A stretch of 21,263 bases of DNA from JBCCRH01 sp039208045 (lineage in GTDB: Bacteria > Bacteroidota > Bacteroidia > Chitinophagales > Saprospiraceae). The stretch covers positions 1 through 21,263 of the forward strand of contig JBCCRH010000048.1 of NCBI GenBank assembly GCA_039208045.1. Reading direction: 5' to 3'. Positions 1 through 7,217 of the stretch are shown piece by piece. Each line of letters opens with the position of its first letter. Within the stretch, counting starts at the first letter, position 1. The notes beneath the pieces are model-generated. The model ran no database searches. It worked only from the letters and a program-made list of their open reading frames with translations, and was not told the DNA's origin. Both the position numbers and the translations under genes were made by a program.

Positions 1-80
1 CTTTTCCCGGCTTGCCACGTTGAAAAGCCTCGGCGTAGCTAAGGCTATGCCTACGTTTTTCGCCTTGCAAGCCAAGAAAA
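1..80. repeat. Nested inverted repeat at the window edge
   Basis: Bases 2-15 and 67-80 are inverted copies of each other (12 of 14 bases pair). Inside them, 32-39 (GGCGTAGC) pairs with 44-51 (GCTATGCC) around a four-base loop, with one G-T pair. The whole stretch could fold as a long stem with a hairpin inside. On the minus strand a short frame stays open to the window edge, but it has no convincing start and lies entirely in the structure, so I do not call a gene. Its place at the edge suggests a multi-copy element that stopped an assembly; that is inference. Confidence 0.5.
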
Positions 81-141
81 TGCCGTCGCCATATTTTCAC
101 AAATCTAGCATTGTTGAACTATATCCATTATAAATGCCGCA

Positions 142-252
142 AATATACTGACGATTAATTGGTTTGCCACATGCAAACCAGTTAATGTGCAGTATATACT
201 GTACCAAAGCGGTTTGCAATGTTGCAAACCACTTTGCGTCACGTATATACTG
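142..252. repeat. 51-base tandem hairpin units ending in TATATACTG
   Basis: The motif (T/A)ATATACTG ends at 150, 201 and 252, exactly 51 bases apart, giving two full units (151-201 and 202-252). Each unit holds a hairpin sharing the core GGTTTGC/GCAAACC. Unit 1 pairs 154-167 with 173-186 (14 pairs, one of them a wobble). Unit 2 pairs 205-219 with 222-236 (one mismatch). The outer arm bases differ between units but pairing is kept. A further TATATACTGGAA, matching 244-255, lies at 601-612. The role is unknown; a small structured DNA or RNA repeat is the safest description. Confidence 0.7.
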
Positions 253-661
253 GAATCCCTTCAGATTGGGCACTGTCTATATATCATACTCCCATCAAAA
301 AAAAGACAACTGGCATCTATGGTATACCAGCTGTCCAAAACCTAGTGTAATTGAATTAGTATGAATATTAGGTGTTTACAGGCTGAGGTATATAAGGCTT
401 ATTTGGTTATCGTAAAATCAGCTAAAAGGAACTTATGCGCTATCCTTATTTAGACTTAATATAAACAGTGTAAATATATGGAAGCTAGCTTTACCAAAAG
501 CGGGTATTTGGTTTCCTGACAAAAATCTGACTATTGTTTGGCAACACACTATTAGCATGGGATGGGGGAGTTACAGAATGCGTGTGAGCTTGAGGTGATC
601 TATATACTGGAAATAGTCCGTTCAGTCCTTTTTTATTACTTTGTGGCGCTTATCAAAGCGG
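253..661. other. Non-coding region upstream of the cyclase
   Basis: I see no convincing gene, tRNA or riboswitch here. The only structure noted is a perfect ten-base palindrome at 320-329 (TGGTATACCA) and the repeat of TATATACTGGAA at 601-612. The cyclase promoter is presumably in the right part, but no clear Bacteroidota -33/-7 pair could be picked out by eye. Confidence 0.5.
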
Positions 662-2647
662 ATGGATATGTTTCAGACCTTTAGAAAAAGACTGCTGTTT
701 TGGTTTTTGATCTTCATTAGCTTTAGCTTAATTATCATTGCGCTATCGGTGGCCTATATTCAGCTGCGCGAAAGTATACTCACTACCAATAACCTGATTG
801 AAGCCTCTTATGTAGCCTTGCTTAATGTAGAAGTGGCACAGAAGGATTTTTTGAGCTACGATACTAAAAACAGGGCCTTTTTTGAAGGAGGGCAGAGCGT
901 CTACTTAGAGAAAGACATTAACCTCACTGATAGTACTTTCGCGCTTTTGCAAGCCGCTAAGCAGTCCACGAACCGGAGAACGCAACCGCTCAGGCGCGAC
1001 ATGGAAAAGCTGGAAATCAAGCTAGGCGAAATCGATTCGATCTTTTTATTGATTGTGGAAAAGGTTAACCAAAGGGGCTTCAAGGACTATATGCTGGAAG
1101 GGGAGATGCGGGCAGCAGCGCATTGGTTGGAGCAGGCTCCTGAAATCCCTACCGAAAAGGTGTTGATCTTGCGACGGCATGAGAAAGACTACGTTATCCG
1201 AAATGAATATAAGTACGTGGACTTGTTTAATTTTAGGGTAGGGGAGTTGCGAGGGGAAGTAGTGGCCAATAGGCGAATGGGGGAAAGTAGGCAGCAAGAA
1301 ATTCTTTCGTATCTGGATCGCTATCAGCAAAAGTTTAATCAGATTGTGGGGCTGGATCGGGAGATCGGCCTCAAGAATAACACCGCCCTAAAGCTCGAAC
1401 TGGATCACCGAATTCGCGGCATAGAGCTGGGCTTTGATCGATTGGTAAAAAAAGCGATTACGCAGAAGGAGCGTACCTTTTTTCGCCTCAACGCCATCTT
1501 CATCGCACTGGCGGTGCTCCTGCCACTCATTAGTATCTGGATTAGCTATGTGATGGCAAATCGCATCACGCAACCTCTTACGGATTTAACGCTCTATATC
1601 ACGCGCTTTGTCGATAGCAATTTTACGCTCAAAGAAGACCAACCCAAAGTGCGCTCCAAAGATGAAATTGGCAAACTCACCCAGAACTTCTCGATCTTAA
1701 AAGACGAGATTACCAGCCAGCTCCAATTCTTCAAAGAAAAAGTGGAGGAGCGCACCCAGGCATTGGCAACAGCCAACCAAAAACTGCGAACCGTCAACGA
1801 GTCTAACAGCCGTTTTGTGCCGATGGAGTTTATCCACTTCTTGGGTAAAAATAGCATCGAAGAAGTCTGCCTAGGCGACCATATCGAGCAAGAGATGACC
1901 ATTATGTTCACCGATATTCGGCAGTTCACCAAGCTTTCGGAACGCCTCACCCCAGAGGAAAACTTTGATTTTATCAACGAGTACCTGGATCATATCGTCC
2001 CCGCCATTCAGCGCAATGACGGCATTATCGACAAATTTATCGGCGACTGTATCATGGCGCTTTTCCCCGGCGGCCCAGCGCAGGGCTTGCAGGCCAGCGT
2101 AGAGCTGCACCAAGCCCTTCAAGCCTTTAACGCCAAGTTGAACAAACAAGGCCAACCCCCCATCCGAGTAGGTACGGGCCTGCATACCGGGCAGATGATC
2201 CTCGGCACCATCGGCACCGACGAGCGCCTACAAACCACCGTCATCTCTGATGCGGTAAATATTGCGTCGAGGGTAGAAGGGCTCACCAAGTTCTACAAAG
2301 CCAACATCATCATTACCGAAGAAAGCATCACCAAATTACCAGCCGCAAACACTTTTCACTACCGCTTTTTAGACATCGTAAAAGTCAAAGGTAAAACAAA
2401 AGCCATCTCCATCTTCGAGCTACTCTCCCCCCACGACCCCAAGCTACGCTACCAAGCCGAGTACGATGCTGCCGTCCGCCTCATGCGCAACAAACAAATC
2501 GCAGAAGCCGCCGTACTATTCGATCAGCTCCATCGACAAAATCCTGAGGATGAAGCGATTGAGGTGATATTGGCGCGTTGCCAAGAGTACTTGCAAAATG
2601 GTCTGCCCAAGGGTTGGGATGGGGTGGAGGAGATGGAGGAGAAGTAA
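662..2647 (+). CDS. Membrane-bound class III adenylate cyclase with HAMP domain
   Basis: Predicted to make cAMP from ATP at the inner membrane in response to an extracytoplasmic signal. The frame opens at TTG 641, but the first ATG is at 662 (661 aa) and gives a normal short cytoplasmic lead. Transmembrane helices lie near residues 11-33 and 277-299. Between them is a helical sensor region with repeated E/QKDF-Y motifs (QKDFL near 60, RRHEKDY near 172) that resembles HBM-type four-helix sensors; this is tentative. A HAMP segment (about 296-350) and coiled coil lead into the cyclase domain (about 408-583). Metal-binding Asp are at 418 (FTDIR) and 462 (FIGD). Lys458 and Thr526 fit adenine selectivity, and Asn533 and Arg537 (VNIASR) are the transition-state pair, so it should be active. 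A helical TPR-like tail follows (about 595-645). It stands alone, convergent with the next gene. Confidence 0.92.
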   Translation: MDMFQTFRKRLLFWFLIFISFSLIIIALSVAYIQLRESILTTNNLIEASYVALLNVEVAQKDFLSYDTKNRAFFEGGQSVYLEKDINLTDSTFALLQAAKQSTNRRTQPLRRDMEKLEIKLGEIDSIFLLIVEKVNQRGFKDYMLEGEMRAAAHWLEQAPEIPTEKVLILRRHEKDYVIRNEYKYVDLFNFRVGELRGEVVANRRMGESRQQEILSYLDRYQQKFNQIVGLDREIGLKNNTALKLELDHRIRGIELGFDRLVKKAITQKERTFFRLNAIFIALAVLLPLISIWISYVMANRITQPLTDLTLYITRFVDSNFTLKEDQPKVRSKDEIGKLTQNFSILKDEITSQLQFFKEKVEERTQALATANQKLRTVNESNSRFVPMEFIHFLGKNSIEEVCLGDHIEQEMTIMFTDIRQFTKLSERLTPEENFDFINEYLDHIVPAIQRNDGIIDKFIGDCIMALFPGGPAQGLQASVELHQALQAFNAKLNKQGQPPIRVGTGLHTGQMILGTIGTDERLQTTVISDAVNIASRVEGLTKFYKANIIITEESITKLPAANTFHYRFLDIVKVKGKTKAISIFELLSPHDPKLRYQAEYDAAVRLMRNKQIAEAAVLFDQLHRQNPEDEAIEVILARCQEYLQNGLPKGWDGVEEMEEK

Positions 2648-2694
2648 GGGGGAGCGGTAAGTTTTATAAATTTTCAAGACATGATCTACATTGA

Positions 2695-2886
2695 TTATTG
2701 AGCCAGTTTTTCAAGGACTTCAATATCTTCTTTAAGAATTTTATTCAGATTATTAGCCAAAGATTTATCTTCTTCAAAGGTTTCCTTGAAAAGTTGTAAA
2801 TATTCAAAAACCTGGATCAAAGTTTCTTCATTCAAACTATCAAGGATTTTAGATATTTCCGTTTTAACTTGTTGTGCTGTCATCAT
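2695..2886 (-). CDS. Small acidic helical protein, possible orphan antitoxin
   Basis: A 63-residue protein that is almost wholly helical by composition. The N-terminal half (ISKILDSLNEETLIQVFEYL) resembles the short helical pieces of Bacteroidota antitoxin-like proteins, and the C-terminus ends in an EDIEVLEKLAQ-like acidic helix. Two adjacent ATG codons start it (2886 and 2883). Downstream there are only 47 bases before the convergent cyclase end, so no toxin follows it, and the next gene upstream is a lipoprotein. Function is unknown. An orphan antitoxin, or a stand-alone small protein of unknown role, both fit. Confidence 0.6.
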   Translation of the reverse strand: MMTAQQVKTEISKILDSLNEETLIQVFEYLQLFKETFEEDKSLANNLNKILKEDIEVLEKLAQ

Positions 2887-3012
2887 TTGTTATTTATTCG
2901 TCATCTAGTTTGCTAACACAGATGAAAGTTATAGAGTTTCAGTGATTTCTGGAATAGATTTTTCCATTATTTCCTAAGCGGGGCTTTGCGTCTAACTTGG
3001 AGATAAATAGTC

Positions 3013-3645
3013 TTATTTTAACCTCCTTCCCTTTTTATCAATTACGAACCATTCACTACTTTCTACTCTTGTGTTTCCGTCTAAATCTATGTATTCATTG
3101 ACTTTGTATGCTACTTCGGCTTTTCCGTTTTTAAACCACCTTGCGCCATCATATTGACACGAAATGGCTATTTGCCCATATTTATTTGCGTATCCCATTT
3201 TCCCATTTCGAAGAACTCTTGTTAATCCTTCATTAAATGGTTCGGGACCGTTGTCAAACATTACCACGTCAAACAAAATATTCTGGTTTCTGTCGATGGC
3301 AATCTGTCGGCCGTAAGTGCTGTCATTTGGGTGTTCGATAACATTCGCATAAAACTCCAAGGTGTCAGTTCCGTAATAGGCATACTTACCGAATGGAATT
3401 ATTGTATCATTACTTTCATTTACAAATGCAACTTTTACTCCATATTGTAAATATTCTTCATCCGTTACAGCTCTCAGTTTTTCTGTTGCAATGGTATCTG
3501 TTGTTGAGCGGTCAAAATATTCATAGTTAGTAGTTTCCTTCTCAATGTAATTTCTACATGAAAAGAGCATGAAAATACTGAAAATTAGTATTGTTACTTC
3601 TCTTCCTTTTAGCTCTTCTACCAGCATATAGTTCCATGCTTTCAT
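3013..3645 (-). CDS. WG-repeat lipoprotein
   Basis: 210 aa. The first 30 residues hold a hydrophobic run ending in a lipobox-like LFSC with the Cys at about residue 30. The lead before the hydrophobic run is long (about 16 aa), but no better in-frame start is visible. From about residue 130 the protein carries WG-type beta repeats: FNEGLTRVLRNGKMGYANKY, then a second strand set beginning CQYDGARWFKNGKAEV, close to the usual pattern of F-x-E/N-G-x-A/T-x-V followed by G-K-x-G-Y. It is probably anchored in the periplasm or outer membrane. WG-repeat proteins have no single assigned function, and neighbours give no clue. Confidence 0.75.
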   Translation of the reverse strand: MKAWNYMLVEELKGREVTILIFSIFMLFSCRNYIEKETTNYEYFDRSTTDTIATEKLRAVTDEEYLQYGVKVAFVNESNDTIIPFGKYAYYGTDTLEFYANVIEHPNDSTYGRQIAIDRNQNILFDVVMFDNGPEPFNEGLTRVLRNGKMGYANKYGQIAISCQYDGARWFKNGKAEVAYKVNEYIDLDGNTRVESSEWFVIDKKGRRLK

Positions 3646-3795
3646 ATTTATTTACACTTATTTGTGACAAATATTCTGCTTCCATATCTCAGAGATAAGC
3701 TACTTCAAAGGTCAATTTTTAATGCTAAAAAGTTTCCCAAACTCTTGAAAAAAATACGCATTTCAAAAATGCCAACCCAGCCATTCAGATACACT

Positions 3796-3823
3796 GGGCG
3801 GTAGACGGGTTTTAAACCCACCC
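3796..3823. repeat. Short palindromic repeat related to the repeat at 5694-5807
   Basis: Bases 3797-3806 read GGCGGTAGAC, followed by a GGGTTTTAAACCC palindrome at 3808-3820. The reverse complement of the repeat near 5738-5775 carries the same GGCGGTAGAC followed by AGGTTACAAA, so this looks like a diverged member in the opposite orientation. It lies 3' of the lipocalin-like gene (minus strand), where it could also serve as a terminator. The remaining 3646-3868 gap shows nothing else. Confidence 0.4.
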
Positions 3824-3868
3824 AAATGCTAGAATGGGCTAGAGGAGATACAGGAAAAGCAGGGCATA

Positions 3869-4561
3869 CTAATTAGGAACATAATCAATCCGCTCATACT
3901 TCTTATAAATCGATTGACCTGCTTCCTGCCGCTCTAACGTCAAAGCATCTTGATGCTCCAAGGTGTAGCCCCATATTTCCCGTCTCAAGGGTTGTTCGTA
4001 GTAGATGATTTGTAATTCCTGCTTATGCCCATGTGTTCTGAAGGTGGCGTATTTTTTACCCTCACTAGCTCTCCCTATAACGGCTATTTTGTCCCATCTT
4101 AGGAAGAGATATGCTGTTTCGCTGCTTTTGGGTGAATCGTTTGACTCCGTTAACTTCCAAACCCCTAACAATTGGTCAAACGGAGCCTGGGGAATTTTCT
4201 CAATTTTTTCTAGCTCGACACTGACCAGTTGGCCTTCTTCCGTGCGCTGCCAAGTCATTTTATTCTCCTTCAGAGCCACGATTTGGAATCCTCCATATTC
4301 ATCCTTCGTTCCATTGGTACTTGCGAGCCGTAGCTCATTATTCCCCGAGAGATATTCCCATTGCCCGATGGTATGCTGGCTCCATCCATTGCCCGATTCA
4401 AAGGTTTGATCGGAATTCAATCTGGTCCATTTAGCTAGTGGGGTCATTTGTTCTTTGCCCATGCTCACAGCGGCTATTTGCCATAGTCCTTCCAACTTTT
4501 TTGTACTAGTGCAGCCAGTGAGCAGGCACAAGCATAGCATCATCCATGTTTGGTTCTTCAT
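3869..4561 (-). CDS. Lipoprotein with two lipocalin-like domains
   Basis: 230 aa. It has a clean lipoprotein signal, MKNQTWMMLCLCLLTGC, with the lipidated Cys at 17. The mature part has two similar halves: GLWQIAAVSMGKEQMTP at about 25 and LLGVWKLTESNDSPKSS at about 131. Each starts with the G-x-W motif typical of lipocalin-like folds, followed by polar beta strands. This suggests an internal duplication of a small beta-barrel. A ligand or partner cannot be named. It stands alone between repeats. Confidence 0.75.
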   Translation of the reverse strand: MKNQTWMMLCLCLLTGCTSTKKLEGLWQIAAVSMGKEQMTPLAKWTRLNSDQTFESGNGWSQHTIGQWEYLSGNNELRLASTNGTKDEYGGFQIVALKENKMTWQRTEEGQLVSVELEKIEKIPQAPFDQLLGVWKLTESNDSPKSSETAYLFLRWDKIAVIGRASEGKKYATFRTHGHKQELQIIYYEQPLRREIWGYTLEHQDALTLERQEAGQSIYKKYERIDYVPN

Positions 4562-4660
4562 CTTATGATTTGATTTTTAGTTAACTCATCCAAACAGGTA
4601 GATGCGGGGATATTACTTCTTGGTGGGAGTGGTGGGATCATTGCATGCACAGACATATAA

Positions 4661-4740
4661 GTATAGAACGGGCAGTGCCGTTCGGATTTGTAATCCGAAT
4701 CACTGGGAGGGCCTTTTTGAAAGCACGTTTTTTATTTTAT
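4661..4740. repeat. Intergenic repeat, copy A
   Basis: Shares GGGCAGTGCCGTTCGGA with copies at 5408-5424 and 5722-5738. Its right half (CCGAATCAC, GGGCCTT, AAAGCACGTT, TATTTTA in order) matches the repeat at 5694-5807. It contains the perfect hairpin TTCGGATT-TGT-AATCCGAA at 4681-4699. It starts about 10 bases beyond the stop of the minus-strand PIN toxin gene, so it may act as a 3'-end or terminator structure. Confidence 0.75.
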
Positions 4741-4749
4741 TGACAGCAA

Positions 4750-5133
4750 TCAGTAAAGATTTATTCTAGGGATGTATTTGAAATCTTTCTTATTGAGCGT
4801 ATAGAGGGGAATTTCATTGACTAATGCAGTTGCTCCAATAAGCGCATCCGGAAGCGTTAGATTATGACTCAAGGAGAAGGTAGTCATTAGCTCAAGATGC
4901 AATTCCCCAATCTCTTGATTGATATGTAGAACCTGCAGATTAGAAGTATCTTTTAAAATCTGTCCTAATTCTTTTTTATTGAATGCCCCGTAGATTAGCT
5001 CTGCTACTGTGATAACGCTAATTGCTATATTCTCTTGGCCAATGTTTTGGAGTTCTGAAATGACAGTTTCATTATTTTTATAGAACTCAATAATGATATT
5101 TGTATCACAAAGGATTAATTGTTGATGCGCCAT
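4750..5133 (-). CDS. vapC: PIN-domain toxin, VapC family
   Basis: 127 aa, the usual VapC length. PIN-domain toxins are Mg-dependent ribonucleases that usually cut tRNA or rRNA when freed from their antitoxin. The acidic active-site set is intact: Asp10 in CDTNIIIEF, Glu45 in TVAELIYG, Asp96 in LPDALIGATA, and Asp117 in TLNKKDF. It overlaps the upstream antitoxin gene by 19 bases, so the two are translated together. Repeat copy A sits just beyond its stop. Confidence 0.93.
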   Translation of the reverse strand: MAHQQLILCDTNIIIEFYKNNETVISELQNIGQENIAISVITVAELIYGAFNKKELGQILKDTSNLQVLHINQEIGELHLELMTTFSLSHNLTLPDALIGATALVNEIPLYTLNKKDFKYIPRINLY

Positions 5134-5330
5134 GCCTGCTTTCTTAACTGATTAGCATCCATTTCACGATCTTCAAATAGACCAGCAGAATCAAAGAAGT
5201 CATAAGGATGAGCTGAATCGACTCCTTCATCTTCTTTTATGTTCAACTCTATGAAATTCAATTGTTCGAGCAACTCTAAAAGGAATTGCTTTTTGGATTG
5301 ATCTTTAAGCTTAATCTCGAATATTTCCAT
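5115..5330 (-). CDS. Antitoxin partner of the PIN toxin
   Basis: 71 aa, immediately upstream of and overlapping the PIN toxin gene (19 bases), which is the normal antitoxin-first order. The C-terminal part carries AGLFEDREMDANQLRKQAW, which matches the toxin-blocking tail seen in many Bacteroidota antitoxins (G-[IL]-[WF]-x-D-R-x-[IM]-D...LR..AW). The N-terminal part is short, charged and helical and has no obvious DNA-binding domain of a named class, so autoregulation cannot be read from it. The function call rests mainly on the pairing. Confidence 0.85.
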   Translation of the reverse strand: MEIFEIKLKDQSKKQFLLELLEQLNFIELNIKEDEGVDSAHPYDFFDSAGLFEDREMDANQLRKQAWRINN

Positions 5331-5379
5331 ACGTAATTACTTTAGCTAATATTACGAACGTTTGTAAAATATTCCAAGT

Positions 5380-5424
5380 TCATTGCCTGAATAATTGCAG
5401 GTAAAGCGGGCAGTGCCGTTCGGA
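5380..5424. repeat. Intergenic repeat, copy B
   Basis: The 36 bases 5389-5424 are identical to 5703-5738, with most of the preceding nine bases also shared. The shared block contains the short dyad GGCA-G-TGCC. It begins about 50 bases upstream of the antitoxin start, on the side where its promoter should be. The rest of the element is absent, so B is a partial copy. Confidence 0.8.
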
Positions 5425-5550
5425 CCTACCTATATCGGCTACTTATTCACCCACAAACATGTGCACTCTTCTTAGCAAACGGAGTAATGAGCACCCTACT
5501 TAGCTTACAGCTTGCCCCTTAAAAGGGCAGTTCAAGGCACGCACTAATAG

Positions 5551-5684
5551 GTTATAGACAGGTTCCGACTACGTCGGACAATATCTCAGCCCAATATTTA
5601 TAAATTATTGTCCGACTCAGTCGGATAAACTGCCTATAACTAACCTGTTACTCGCTCAGCGCGCCCGACTCATTCGGGCAGCCT
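5551..5684 (-). repeat. Composite hairpin repeat, copy 1
   Basis: Read on the minus strand it holds a hairpin GCCCGA..TCGGGC (5663-5679), then GGCAGTTTATCCGAC..GTCGGA (5604-5632), then a second hairpin TCCGAC..GTCGGA (5564-5578). The two later hairpins are themselves inverted copies: 5551-5583 pairs with 5606-5640 around a 22-base AT-rich centre, with few mismatches. The same order of parts recurs at 20941-21056 on the plus strand. The 5331-5807 gap has no convincing gene; the frames in it are translations of repeats. Confidence 0.75.
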
Positions 5685-5693
5685 GTACCTATC

Positions 5694-5807
5694 TCATTGT
5701 CCGAATAATTGCAGGTAAAGCGGGCAGTGCCGTTCGGATTTGTAACCTGTCTACCGCCAGGTAGATCCGAATCACGAGAAGGGCCTTCCCCAAAGCACGT
5801 TCTTATT
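5694..5807. repeat. Intergenic repeat, copy C (longest)
   Basis: Contains the 36-base block shared with copy B (5703-5738) and the right half shared with copy A, running up to the stop codon of the GH28 gene at 5808. Between the arms TTCGGAT (5734-5740) and ATCCGAA (5765-5771) it carries an extra insert with its own short dyad (CCTG..CAGG, about 5745-5760) that copy A lacks. Position right after a stop codon, as with copy A, fits a 3'-end role or an insertion preference. Confidence 0.75.
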
Positions 5808-7217
5808 TTACTGCTCCACCACAATTTTACTCTCCACATCCTGCAGCACCTTAGCTGTACCATCAGCGGAACGCTCAGCATGCTCCCGAAACCCCCGCAA
5901 CACCCCCGCCTGCACCTGCTTAAAAGCAATCGCATGGCGCTCCAAACCCTCTTCGAGGGCCGTCTCATAAAAAAGTTGCAAATCATCAACCTGCAAGCCC
6001 TGGATGTGGCCGAAGGTCAGGGTGGAAGGGATAGCCGCATAATCGACTAAGCCCTTGATCTCCCCAAATTTTTTATTCCCTCTAGGTTTCTTGTTGACGT
6101 TCGTCAAATCCCAGGGATCGCTTAGATATACTTGGATAGCATCTAGCGAAAGCGACTCAATAGGGGCCTCCGCCTGACCGGCGATGAGGATATTTCCACG
6201 GGTGTGAATATCGATTTGCGCAAGCTGTACATTTCGGATACGGCCCAACGGGCTATCAGTGTTGCGCTTGTGGATGTCCAAAAAGATAGGATATTCCATG
6301 TTATGCCGACTGGCGGTTTGGATGGAGATTTGCCGGAAAATGCAGTGCTCAAATACGCCGCCTTGCCCCATAAACATCGCAATGCCATAGCGCGATTCGC
6401 GAATGATAATATTGGAAAACAACAAATGACGGATGACATAGCGGGAGCCGGTGCCCAGCTTGATCGCCGCATCATCACTACTAAGCATGCAGTTGCTAAC
6501 TACAACATTTTCCACATCGCCCTTGCTGGATTTTAGGCAAATCGCATCGTCTCCCGTATCGATAAAACAATTGGTGATAATTACTTCTTTGGAACCTCTT
6601 ACATCGATGCCATCAGTATTAGGGCTGCGTTTATCATTGCGAATATGGATGCCGTCAATTAAGATATTTTTGGAATTATTCAAATCAATCACATGGGCTG
6701 GGGAATTGATGAGGCGTACATTTCTAATGGTAATATCTTGCCCGTCTTGCAGGTGAATCCACGGTTTGGGGCGCTCCTTGGCGCGCCAGCTACGCATCGG
6801 CTTTTTGGTGTTTTTTTCAAAAAAAGCTTCGCCTTGCCCATCGATGGTGCCGTAGCCTGTGATTTGGATGTGGTTTGCCCCCATCGACCAGATGAGGTGC
6901 GGATGCGCAGGGTCGTAATCCGCCATTTGGGTACTACCCAACAAAACGGCCCCTACATCTAAGTGTAGCTCCACATTCGACTTCAGCTCCACGCTACCCG
7001 TCAGGAAACGGCCCGATGGAATAATGACTTGCCCACCACCCCTGGCATGGCAGCTATCAATCGCTGACTGAATGGCCTCTGTACTGAGTTGGTTGCGACT
7101 AGGCGTTGCACCAAAGTCGAGAATGTTGTAAGTGCTTGCGTACCCAACTGGGCCATACACTACACAAAGTGCAAGTAGTAGAACGATAGGCTTAATTCCC
7201 CTCCCAGGCTTCTCCAT
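5808..7217 (-). CDS. GH28 family glycoside hydrolase (polygalacturonase-like), exported
   Basis: Predicted to hydrolyse galacturonosyl-type linkages with a right-handed parallel beta-helix. I start it at ATG 7217 (469 aa), which opens a signal peptide (MEKPGRGIKPIVLLLALCVV, ending near YGPVGYA). The frame extends to 7298, but that part has no signal logic and sits within the upstream gene. The N-terminus has the usual YNILDFGA and GGGQVIIPSGRFLTG. Catalytic acids are intact: SPNTDGID (Asp202) and TGDDAICLKS (Asp223, Asp224). The third motif, normally GHG, is DAAIKLGTGS, as in the Bacteroidota GH28 branch with an AIKxGT signature; the substrate in that branch is not fixed. Last gene of the four-gene operon; it overlaps the upstream GH28 gene by 26 bases. 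Confidence 0.88.
   Translation of the reverse strand: MEKPGRGIKPIVLLLALCVVYGPVGYASTYNILDFGATPSRNQLSTEAIQSAIDSCHARGGGQVIIPSGRFLTGSVELKSNVELHLDVGAVLLGSTQMADYDPAHPHLIWSMGANHIQITGYGTIDGQGEAFFEKNTKKPMRSWRAKERPKPWIHLQDGQDITIRNVRLINSPAHVIDLNNSKNILIDGIHIRNDKRSPNTDGIDVRGSKEVIITNCFIDTGDDAICLKSSKGDVENVVVSNCMLSSDDAAIKLGTGSRYVIRHLLFSNIIIRESRYGIAMFMGQGGVFEHCIFRQISIQTASRHNMEYPIFLDIHKRNTDSPLGRIRNVQLAQIDIHTRGNILIAGQAEAPIESLSLDAIQVYLSDPWDLTNVNKKPRGNKKFGEIKGLVDYAAIPSTLTFGHIQGLQVDDLQLFYETALEEGLERHAIAFKQVQAGVLRGFREHAERSADGTAKVLQDVESKIVVEQ

Noticed and set aside
1..104. Partial minus-strand gene running off the left edge
   Set aside because: The frame has no good start, is about 33 codons long and is wholly inside the nested inverted repeat.
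211..230. LacI-type operator TGCAA..TTGCA in the second hairpin unit
   Set aside because: The half-sites are separated by two bases instead of four, and the sequence is part of a longer hairpin.
142..252. CRISPR array
   Set aside because: Only two full units, no spacers of constant size between identical repeats, repeats themselves differ, and no cas genes are present.
164..364. Open frame of 66 codons on the plus strand
   Set aside because: It begins inside the first hairpin unit, runs through the second, has no ATG at its start and resembles no protein family.
5648..6050. Open frames on both strands across the GH28 3' end and repeats
   Set aside because: They are shadows of the GH28 gene extended into the intergenic repeat; translated repeat sequence is not evidence of a gene.
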